Made by a program: the position numbers and the translations under genes. A stretch of DNA of 64,000 bases from Ulota crispa (lineage: Eukaryota; Streptophyta; Bryopsida; Orthotrichales; Orthotrichaceae): contig OY987245.1 of the NCBI GenBank assembly GCA_963920765.1, positions 7,270,727 through 7,334,726 of the forward strand. Direction: 5' to 3'. The notes under the pieces were generated by a model. That model was not told the origin of the DNA. It saw only the letters and a program-made list of their open reading frames with translations, and searched no databases. How positions within the stretch are numbered: position 1 is the first letter of the stretch; every line of letters begins with the position of its first letter. Positions 48,951-59,122 of the stretch are shown one piece after another.

Positions 48951-50628
48951 AAATTAATAGAAAATTAACACAAAGAAATAGAAAATCAACACAAATCAAC
49001 AAAAAAACAACTAACCCTTGTTAAAAAGTATCCAAACTAACACATGCAAACCAACAAAAAGAAATAACATATTGGAGTTGATTTTCTATTGATTTTGCTC
49101 TAAATTTTCTAGTAGTGGTAATTGCCATGTTTTTTTGCTTCTTGAGCATGCCCCCCTCTCTTCTCTAGTTCCAAACCCACCCATGAATTGACCTCTATCT
49201 TTGTAGGAATGTAATCACCAACTTTGTTCTACAAATGGAAGAGAAAAACGCTTTGTACATAGGCCTCATTTTTTGAAAACCCTACTTGAAATGCCGAACC
49301 TCAAAGACAGAAAGAAGGGCAAATTGAGAAGTCAAGAAAATTTTGCAAGAGAGCAAGAGTGCAGGAGAGGCTGAGAGAATGGCAAGAGGTTGAGAGAGCA
49401 AGAGGCTGAAAGAATGCCAAGAGGCTTAGAGATGAGAGGCTGCATAAGAAAACGTAGGAGTGTTTTGTCCACATCTTTGAAATTTGGCCACGCGGTCCAT
49501 CTGCCCGGAACTTCAGATGATGGTGGGCAACATCATTAAAACTCTTGCAAACCGCTCCTAGTATTACAGCCCTCGCTTGGCCTCACTATTTTTGTAATGA
49601 TCATAATTAACAGTAAGCATGAAAACGACAATTTGATGAAAAGCAGTGAGGCAAATATCACATATAATAGCGCCTACAGGCTCTCATTAGTTATTTCACT
49701 CTATTATTAGATTTTAAATGAGAATCATTGTAACGAAATTGTAGTTAATAAAATGTGAAAGTTTAACCAGAATTGTTGTATTAGAAACAAGGATTTACTG
49801 TAAAGTATATGTCAAGCAAATTTGCTTTTGAAACTCACATGATGACTATTGTAGAAGAATGTGATATTGTAAGTTTTTGCAACGGTGCATCTAATTTTTG
49901 CTTAAAACTTTATACAATTGCCCAAAATTTCATGATTTGCTTCTTACTTATGATGAAGATATTCAATTAAATTAACTTTAAAGTACCAAATTTCTGTATG
50001 ATTCTTACTCCAATTAGTTCTTCCGTGTACAAAAGTCTTTTAGTGTTGGTTTTTCCATTTACGTTGATATGATCATGACACATATGCCTATTGCATTATA
50101 CCTCTCTTTGTAAAACGGCCACTCTAGATTTTCTCTCGGATTTTCTCTAAATCATTTTGTTGTTTTCTATGCCTTTCACCAACAAACATTGGATACTGCG
50201 TTATTAGCCTAAGTCTACTTATTCCAATTTTTTTTTGGGTATGTTCAGAGTAGCTCCTCATCTCTATCCTCTTCATATACACCTTTGTTTAGTTTAATAC
50301 GTATACAATCACTTACAATCACTAGAGGCTCAAGATATTAGCTACATTTAGAGTGCATCTAATGGCATTGAAGTGTTTCATTTTAGGCAATGAGCCTTGT
50401 GTGTTGAGGTTAAAAAAAAGCCGTTTGCACGGGTCTCAAAAATGCAACTAATGCACCAGTACATTAACCCCTAAATGCCTGAGGCCTTTTTTGGGTTTTT
50501 AGGAATTTGCTTCAAATTGAACATAAAGGCAATATTTTAATAAGTTGTATTAAGTTCTTTTGAATTGTAACCATACAAATTCAAACTAGATATGTTAGAG
50601 GTCACATAAGAAAAGAAAACATAACAAT
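48951..50628. other. Intergenic sequence
   Basis: A purine-rich stretch at 49330-49440 repeats GAGAGGCTGAGAGAATG-like units. TTAA followed by CCCCTAAATGCCTGAGGCC at 50465 resembles the left end of a TTAA element, and a similar end (TTAATTCCTAAATACTGGAGG) lies at 60843, but no right ends were found. No gene is supported. Confidence 0.4.
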
Positions 50629-51480
50629 ACACTACAAGGAAAAGGCCTTTTTATGACTAGGCTTTTCATTTCAAAAAGTCAGAAAAACCAAGAGTTGACT
50701 GGACTTTCTACAGTCATTTTGTAATCATCCCGGTCAAGTCATATGTCATAAATGATTGGCAGTCATTTGGGTGGCCAGTTGTTCCCAATGGGATGTTCCC
50801 AATGGAGTTTAGGGACCTCAATGGAGACTTGGCTTGGGATTCTCAATCTTGTGACTCTGCGTAGTTATGTTTTGTGACTGATATGACTATCTACAATCAC
50901 AATATATGACTACTTGTAGTCATATCTAGTGGTTTAGGTGATGTAGTTTAACTCTCTTTAGTCATATACTTGACTTTTTTCATTTTGGATTATGACTATA
51001 GTAAGTCATTTTTTAAATGTTTTATGACTCATCCTAGTCAAATTTATTTAGAATTTTGGATTTAGGCTAGTTATGATTAGCAATGATTAGTCATAGTCAT
51101 AATTTTAGACAATATGACTGCGCTTAGTCATATGTGTATACATTATGACTAAAATTAGTAATGAATTATGTAGGTTGAAATATATTTGCACATAGTCAAC
51201 AATAACTATCACATGTGACTATGCTCAGTCAACTTTGATAAGAATCATACACTTTTGCAAGCACTTTTATTTCAAATCAATGACTACATGTAGTCAACTC
51301 TGAATATTCAATGACTACTATTAGTCATATAAATTTCTTAACAAGTCTTGACAAATGTAATTGTAGTCTACAAGTAGCCACATTCTAAGACTAAAGCCAT
51401 CTAGTTTATCATCTTTGACTATATAGAGTCATAAAGAGGTGTTTGAGTGACTACCACTAGTCATGTAAAAAATGCAACTA
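50629..51480 (+). mobile_element. CACTA-like terminus with subterminal repeats
   Basis: CACTACAAGGAAAAGGCC at 50631 matches the conserved plant CACTA end. It is followed by more than twenty TGACT/AGTCA motifs in both orientations over ~850 bp, often as TGACTA-n-TAGTCA pairs. Such subterminal arrays are typical of CACTA elements, where the transposase-partner protein binds. No matching right terminus was found; similar motifs at 59640-60640 may be the other subterminal region or a second element. Confidence 0.6.
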
Positions 51481-53114
51481 CTAGTGAAGCAACAAGTGCA
51501 AATATTGTTCTAGAGTCTCTTTTCTTATTGCCTACATCTCCATGTACCCATGCTTGCCAAGTGTTCTTAGCTTATTAGTCCATTTTCCATAGTTGAATTT
51601 GAAATTAAAAACATGAATCATAGGTTATAATACTATACAAAAAGATGTTACAATTTCTGATTTTGAATTTCAATAAGATGACATTCTATTAGTTCACTAG
51701 AATGTAGGACAAGCAACTAGAAAAAAAAACAATGAACCAAAATTCAAACACAGAAATTCTTCAAATTGTGATGTCACTTGAAAACATAGTCACAAACATT
51801 TATGAATTTTGAAAGCACACAAAATCCTCCAATACAATCACCACCTCTAAAGACAAGTAAATATTCAAAATCTACAAATGCAAGGATTCACATGTCTAAA
51901 CTTTGCACACAACGTGAAGTTCTAATGCTTTTGTATACCAAACCTTGATTGCTACACACAAAAATATTGGAACATATCCATAAGAGCTTGAACTTTACCC
52001 ATTTTAGTGAGGTTAGAATTATACCTATGTAATCTAGTGTAGATAGCATTAAAGGGCTTCTACATTACCAAAATAGGGACATAGCTAGTATACAAAGTAT
52101 GTAAATAAGTAGAGAATATGCATAGAGCCTTTTTTGACTCTTTCCAAAAAGTCAAAATAAGGGATGCACTTATGTAAAAAAAACTAGGGCAAACATGCAA
52201 AATATGTACAATACATTATTTTGTTTAATCTAATCCATACAAGTCCAAAGTACAAGCAAGATCCTAATAAAATTAAACATCAAACACCTAAACAAGTCTA
52301 AAATAACAATCTAGGTGTTCAAAATACATGTGATTATTATGTATAACTTTGTTGCCTATATAGAAGACATAAAAATAATTGAATAGGTCCCAAGATTTCA
52401 AAAGAAAACAATCTAGAATCCCTTTCAAAATTTTCAAAACATAGTTGTAACTACAAAGTATAATTAAAATAAAAGCTTTGAACTAAAAATAGAAAGTAGT
52501 AACTTACATGAAGAAAAGTAGTCTCCATTTCATGAACGTTGCAAGTGCAAAATATCCACAAATAAATGGTCTTCATCCCATGAACATTGCAATTGCAAAG
52601 CACCCATAAGAAAACTCTAAAACATCACAAAGAATTTTTAGTACAAAAATTGAAGTGATCTTTTCATTTAGCTCTTCTTGCATGTTGGACAAAATGCTTA
52701 CATAGTTCCCTAATTTCTAACCAACATACAATACAACATTCAATGAGAAAGATCTAAATCATACTACTAAAATCACAAAGTCCTTTGCAATATCACAAAA
52801 ACACCTATGTAATATTGCACACCACCTCTAATTTTTACCATAAAAACTCAAGTCCTTCAAATTGTATAATATACCAATCATACTCCTTAAGAAGGCACCA
52901 ACACTATTCAAATGTCAATCAACCTAGCATGAATTCAAAACACATGTTTGGTAATAGAAAACAAATAAAACTCTTCCATAAAAAACTGCACACTCACAAC
53001 CAATGATAATTTTAAGGACAATAGGAATTCTATTGTTTAAAGAGAGATTACAATGCAAGATGCCAATAGTCAATGCTTTTATTATGTTCAATGGCTTCAT
53101 ACACCAATAGTCAA
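51481..53114. other. AT-rich intergenic sequence
   Basis: No supported gene. The phrase 'atactactaaaatcacaaag...aatatcaca' at 52756-52800 recurs at 55470-55860, 56195 and 58015. Confidence 0.4.
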
Positions 53115-53455
53115 GCAATTCCAATGCGCTTGAACTAAGACACAACAAACCCTAAGAAGCAATTTTAATGTGCTTGAACTAATAGAAAACAAACCCTAAG
53201 AAGCAATTCCAATGCCCTTGAACTAAGACACAACAAACCCTAAGAAGCAATTCCAATGTGCTTGAACTAAGACACAACAAACCCTAAGAAGCAATTCCAA
53301 TGCGCTTGAACTAATAGAAAACAAACTCTAAGAATCAATTCCAATGCGCTTGAAATAAGACACAACAAATTTGAGAAGCAATTTGAACTAAAACACATCA
53401 AACCCTAAAAAGCAATTCCAATGCGCGTGAACTAAGATACAACAAAACTTATGAA
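53115..53455. repeat. 44-bp tandem array, about eight units
   Basis: The unit reads AAGAAGCAATTCCAATGCGC followed by TTGAACTAAGACACAACAAA and CCCT. Eight imperfect copies run from 53115 to 53455. Some units have 'aatagaaaac' instead of 'aagacacaac', alternating in a way that suggests a higher-order duplication. The 44-bp period does not preserve a reading frame. Confidence 0.9.
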
Positions 53456-53739
53456 AAGCTTCAAGCTAGCACTTTCAAATGCAGGAACAACAGCAAGAGA
53501 AAGTATATCAAGTTCAAAGCAAGTTGGCCAACATTGCCACGTTCTAAGGGAGGAGAAAGCATACAGAGTTAAAAGGTAGTTGACCAAAAACCCAATTTTG
53601 TAAGAAAGAAGCAACACAAAAATGGAAAGGAATTGTGAGAAAAAAGACAAGTGCAAAGAGCTGCTGCGGATATTGCAACGCTAATGCAATGGCAAGAGGG
53701 AGCCAATTAGGGTAACCAGGAAGGGACAAGAATATAGCA

Positions 53740-53970
53740 CCAATGATTATGGAGAAGGGCGGGGCTGTGGCAGCAGGAGTAGCGGAGCGGAGAGCCGGAG
53801 AGAAGGGCGGGGGGAGCAGCAGCCAAAGAGAAGGATGAAGGGGGCAGCAGCCAGAGAGAAGGGCGGGGGGAGCAACCGAAGAGAAGGGCAGGGGAGCAGC
53901 CAAAGAGAAGAGCAAGTGGAGCAACAACCGGAGAGAAGGGCGGTTGGAGCAGCCAAAGCAAAAGGCAGGG
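53740..53970. repeat. Purine-rich imperfect repeat (AGAGAAGGGCGGGG...AGCAGC)
   Basis: A GC-rich, strongly strand-asymmetric block repeats GAGAAGGGCGGGGGGAGCAG with irregular spacing; a fragment recurs at 54240-54285. Long open frames on the minus strand (53544-53996, Leu/Pro/Ser-rich) follow from its composition and are not called as genes. Confidence 0.75.
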
Positions 53971-54490
53971 AAGAGACCAGGGATTTTTTTTATCATTTTT
54001 TAAGAAGTGCCAAAGTGGCGATTTAAAATGTTATAGTAGTGCTCCAAATTTCAACATTCATCCACATATTGGATAGAAAATATCACATTAGCACATATTA
54101 CATCTATATAATTTGGTTTTCATCCACAATTTGGCAATTTCATCCGAATAATCATGTTTTTTTTTCTCTATAGGCTTGGTGCTAGCTAAAAAAATTGGTG
54201 CTTTTTTGCTCCAAATTGCCAAAAAAAAAACACTGGAAGAGACCCAGAGAGAAGGGCGGTGGTTGCAAAGAAGGGCAGGGCCAAGGTTTTTGCTTGTTGA
54301 GGTATAGCAGCCTAAACCGCAGACTTGCATTTGGATAGAAAAAAAAGCTAAATTGGACAAATTGAATGATATGTGCACATTCATCCACTTTTTTATTAAC
54401 ATAAATTGTTTTCGTCCAAAATCTAGTAGACATTATGTTTGCTCAAGGAGATTGTTGGGAATAGAAAACACAGCAAAGACACAAAAGAGA

Positions 54491-54893
54491 TTAGGTAGGA
54501 GGCTCATAAATCGTCCATCTAAGCACTAAAACTGGATTTTGGGGAGGTGAAACTTTTTGAAATATTTTTCAATAAATTTTCTTTGAAAGACAAGAGGAAT
54601 TGGCATCTCACTCAAGTTGTTTCATAATTTTTGGAGCTTTGTGGACATAGTTATGAAATTTTGAAGTTGAAGTGCATAGGGCTCTAAAATTGTCCACCTC
54701 CTCAAATGTACTCCACTTGTACAATTCTGAAGCCTATAAAGACAGCATGTACAAACAACATACATTTGAGAAAGTGAATGGTTTTAACCGTGACATGCCC
54801 AAGTCATCAAACTGTGGAGTTTGGAAGACCAAAATTTGGTGCCTTCGACATTTAGGGATTAACACTTGAACGGTTTCAGAGCCTCCTACCTTA
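54491..54893. mobile_element. Tourist/Harbinger-like 397-bp MITE with TTA duplication
   Basis: The element at 54494-54890 begins GGTAGGAGGCTC and ends GAGCCTCCTACC, a perfect 12-bp inverted repeat, flanked by TTA on both sides (54491-54493 and 54891-54893). The TTA target is typical of PIF/Harbinger MITEs. A second copy lies at 36081-36325, and related text occurs in the gene A intron near 43640-43830. Confidence 0.82.
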
Positions 54894-56035
54894 TAACCAA
54901 AGTATGCAAGCCAAGTAGGTTTTCTTGCTACACACAAGGACAAGTAAAGACAGAAAATAAAAGTCTTTCTCTACTATTAGTCCATGGGATTCCTTTACTA
55001 AAGTAAACTCCAGTGAACTCTAGTTAACTATGTGGAGAGCGTAAATAAGCCAAAGATGTTTTTAGGTTTAGGGTTTAGGCAAAATTTTGCCAAGAAATTA
55101 AACACTAACATAGGATTTTAGAGAAGAGGACTTAAAGATAGCATTGGTGGTTGCGGAGAAGGACAAGACCAAGGAAACTTTTCTTTTTCTTTTTCTCTCT
55201 TTTTCAACCCAGGATTGTTTTGGTTTGAGAACTTTATACTTGCTCATAGGGTCACACTTAAAAACATACCCTTTTTTTGGAGTTCCCAAAGTTGTTAAAT
55301 TTATATAACTATAAAAATAAACATTTCAACAACTTATGGTGACCTTAACGATTAAACATGTATTGAGGCCGATTCACATTATGGCCAACCAAGTAGAGAG
55401 GCAATAGAATTGAGTGGCCAAATTTTCTTGAGAGGCCAAATAAATGGGTTGAAATTAGGTAAGAAAATCATGAAACTACTAAAATCACAATGATCTCTAG
55501 AATATCACATCTGCACCTATATAATATCACATCTCTAGTCTTTGTGATATCAATTAATGATACTACTACAATCACAAAGATCTTCATAATACCACATACA
55601 TGCATTTTGCAATACCACATCATACAACTAAAATCATAGCAACTTGTGTAGTATCACATCCTAATCTTTGTAATATCATGTTTTCAATCTTTGTGATATT
55701 ATATTACTAAAATTAGCATATTATCATACTACTAAAATCACAAGCCTCTCCATAATATCACATTTTTTACATAATGTGATGTTATAGAGTTCACCAATAG
55801 CCATTGCACTTTTGTAATATTGCATTGTGTTAAATTGTAATATTATAGAGGTACAATGATATTATGAAGGTTAAGCAAAGTGATGTTATAGAAGTTTTAG
55901 TTTGAATCTTTTTTTTTTGCCTTCAATGTATTCATCATTGCATACATTTCATACCTTACAATTAGTATTGTACATTTCAATTTACAATTATTACTCTATA
56001 TTCTGTCTAAATATATGAAAATCTTATTTGTGTAT
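54894..56035. repeat. AT-rich sequence with recurring AATATCACA phrase
   Basis: From 55470 to 55860 the phrase ACTACTAAAATCACAA followed by AATATCACATC recurs about eight times at irregular spacing, sometimes inverted. It looks like an eroded low-order repeat. No gene is supported. Confidence 0.5.
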
Positions 56036-56167
56036 CACTACAACAAAATGGGCATTTTATGGGTCTGAGTTATTGCTATTGTGAGTCATTTATAATTACA
56101 AATGACTCACAACAATCATAATTTAGAGTCATAAAATGCCCATTTTGTTGTCATATATGGTATAGTG
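56036..56167. mobile_element. CACTA-type MITE of ~130 bp with a 12-bp interruption in its right end
   Basis: The left end is CACTACAACAAAATGGGCAT and the right end is ATGCCCATTTTGTTGT, then 12 extra bases, then AGTG. ACAACAAAATGGGCATTTTATG is inverted perfectly over 22 bp. Without the 12-bp interruption (56152-56163) the right end would be the full complement of the left. Internal TGAGTCATTT/AATGACTCA motifs resemble the subterminal repeats at 50629. Confidence 0.75.
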
Positions 56168-56399
56168 AATGCATAGCGTAGCAAGCTCCAAGAACTAATC
56201 ATACTACTAAAATCACAAAAATCTCTCTAATATCACATTTGCACCTTTGTGATATCACATCTCTAGTATCTTTTGATATTATCGCAAAGATACAATTTGA
56301 AAACATACCAAAATTTTTAATTTGCATTCTATCTAACACATGAAAATCCTACTACAATTATAATGCTAAATGCATAGTGTAGCAAGCACCAACCGCTAC

Positions 56400-57595
56400 T
56401 TAATCCCTAGAGCACTAAGTTATATTTTCATCAAAACTGCTCCAAAATTGCCACTTCTAAAACCAGTTTCGAATTTTAGGAAAGAACACTTTTTCATACA
56501 CAAAATTGTAAGATTGTGTGGAACAAAAGTTTCAAAATATGTAAAAAAAATTCAAAAAATTCCACCTTGTAGATTGTAAGATACTTATGAGTTTGAATTA
56601 ACAAAAAGCCATTTTTTGTCCTTGCAAAAACCTAGGCAGTTATACTTCACAAGGTCACATTTGTATGAATTTTTTTCAAAATGCTTATAACTCTTTGGAT
56701 TCATTCTTCAAACCAAGTTGGATGTATACTTGAAAATTTTCAAATCATTTGGAACTGTACAACACATGGGAAATAATAGTAAGTAAAAAGAAGTAGAGAA
56801 TTTTCAAAACACAAAAATGTTAAATTCATTTGTGGAAATGAATAATGCCAATCCCAAATTTTTTGCAATTATAATAAATAAATTACATGATTTTTTATTT
56901 TATTTTTTCCTAAATATTGAAAATTGAGTAAAATAAATGACTTCAATTTTTTTTCAATAGAGAATCTATAACTACTTGCAAACAAAAAGTGCTCATAATT
57001 TTTTATCTCATCAATCAAAATGGAATGATTCAAAGCTTTCCACATACACATATATCCCCTAAAGGACCATTGTTCCTTTGGGGGACAAATGGGATTTTAG
57101 GCATGTACCGATGGCTTAACTACTTTATGTGATTTTCTGAAACTTTTATTAAAGGTGAAGATTTCAAAAATCTATGTGGGAATGTAATTTTTTCTTCATT
57201 CTGCCATTTATTGAAGAAATTAAAAATGAAAATTGAGAAACCACACTTACCCGCAAACTAAAACTTCTCATAACTTTCATCTCATTTATCAAAATTGAAT
57301 GATTCAAAGCTCCCCACATCTATGTAAGTCTAAAGAACCTATATCAGTTTTTTATTTGAAAAAAATGAAACTTTTAAAGAAGTTTTTGGCTGCCTGGGGA
57401 GCATCATTTTCTAGATTTTCATCTTTAACTTCTTCAATAAACGTCATAATGAAGAAAAAACTAGATGCCCACATAGATCTTTGGATTCCCCATCATCCAT
57501 AAAATTTTCAAAAATCACAAAAAGTACATTAGATGTAGGTACATGTCCAAAATCCATTTGTCCCCCGAGGGGACAATTGGTTCTTTAGGGGTTAA
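56400..57595 (+). mobile_element. TTAA-flanked element with an inverted duplicate of its right end
   Basis: TTAA at 56400-56403 is followed by TCCCTAGAGCACTAAG; TTGGTTCTTTAGGGG precedes TTAA at 57592-57595. The left half matches 58194-58700. The last 540 bp (57055-57591) form a hairpin: 57055-57230 is an inverted copy of 57430-57591, including the terminal CCCCTAAAGGACCATTG. Confidence 0.7.
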
Positions 57596-58193
57596 GGAGG
57601 GACTTCAAGAATTCATCCATATTTTGGCATGATTTTTCTAGTGTGTCAATAGCCTACCTAAATTTGAGATAAGATTTCAGTAAAAATTTGCCCATAATTT
57701 AAAAGTTGCCAAGGAGTCTCTTTTCTCTTTATCTTTTTATTTTTCAACTCATAGTTGTTTTGGTTGAAAACTTTATACTTGCATATAGGGTTTACACTTT
57801 AAAAAATGCCCCTATTTTTGGAGTTGACAAAGTTGCTAATTATAAGTATATAGAATTGTAAAGTAAATTTCCAACAACTTATGGTGCCCTTGAAGATTAA
57901 ACATATAGTGGCCACTTCACATTATGGCCAACTAAGTAGAGAAGCCGTGGGATTTAGTGCCCAAATTTTTTGCAAAGGTCAAAGGAATGGGTTGAAAATA
58001 GGTAATAAAATCATCACGCTACTAAAATCACAAAGACCTCTATAATATCACATCTTTACCCTCTTTTGATAATATCACATAGATACAATTCCTAAACTTA
58101 CATAGAATTTTACTTTGCATTCTATGTAGCATATGAGAATATTGATAAGATTCTAATGGTAAGTGTCAAATGTAGCAAGCACCAACTACTAGT

Positions 58194-59122
58194 AAACCCC
58201 TAAAGCACCAAGCTAAATTTTCATTGAAATTGCTCCAAAATAGCCATTTCTAATACCACAATCAAATTTTAGAAAAAAACATTTTTGGATATACAAAACC
58301 GTGAGATTGTGAGGTGCACTAATTTCAAAAGATAAAAAGAAAATTAAAAAACCTTGCCTTGCAAATTGTAAGATATTTGAGTCTAAATTAAGAAAAAGCC
58401 ATTTTTTGTCCTTGCAAAACCTTTGGTAGTTGCACTTCACAAGGTCACATTTGTATGAACTCTTTACAAAATGGTTGCGATTCTTTGGATTCATTCTTCA
58501 AGGCATGCAAGTTGGATACATACTTGAAAATTTTCAAATTATTTGGAATTGTACAACACATTGGAGAGTAATAGTAAGTAAAAAGAAGTGGAGAATGATT
58601 GAAAATACTAAATTGTTAAGAATTTCATTGTAAAAATGAAAGACACCAATCCTAAAGGTTTGGCACTTGTGATAAACAATTTGCATGCTTTACTTTTTTT
58701 TTCCTTTCCAAAATCTTGAAAATTGAATATAATAAAATATTTCAAATTTTATTTTAGAGAAGAGAATCCATAACTGCCCACAAACAAAAATTCATCATGA
58801 TTTTCATCTCATTGAATAGAATGGAGGAATTTGGAGTTTTTCACACAAACCTAAATCTCCTAAACTCAAATTCAAAGTTGTATTTTTGAAAAAAACTAAT
58901 TATTTCTAATTTGCCCAAATTGCATGGCTAAGGAAAATTCAACATATAAGAGCATAACTTTTTACTCATAATTCCATACACATTGAAATTTAGTGCATAT
59001 GAAAGATATTCCTTGTACACACTTGTTAAAATTTTAGCCTAAAGTATGGAATCTCCAATCACAAGTACTTGCCTAAAATCACTATATTGCCAAAAAACAT
59101 AACTTGGTCTTTTAGGGGTTGA
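58194..59122 (+). mobile_element. TTAA-type ~922-bp element with decayed targets
   Basis: The left end ACCCCTAAAGCACCAAGC is preceded by GTAA. The right end TTGGTCTTTTAGGGG is followed by TTGA. Both are one base from TTAA. The left half is collinear with 56400-56880, and the length fits the 910-930 bp class. Confidence 0.68.

Noticed and set aside
53115-53455. CRISPR-like regular repeats
   Set aside because: Direct tandem 44-bp units with no unique spacers, in a eukaryotic context.
53544-53996. 150-residue minus-strand frame, Leu/Pro/Ser-rich
   Set aside because: It follows the purine-rich tract, and several frames are open at once; no domain seen.
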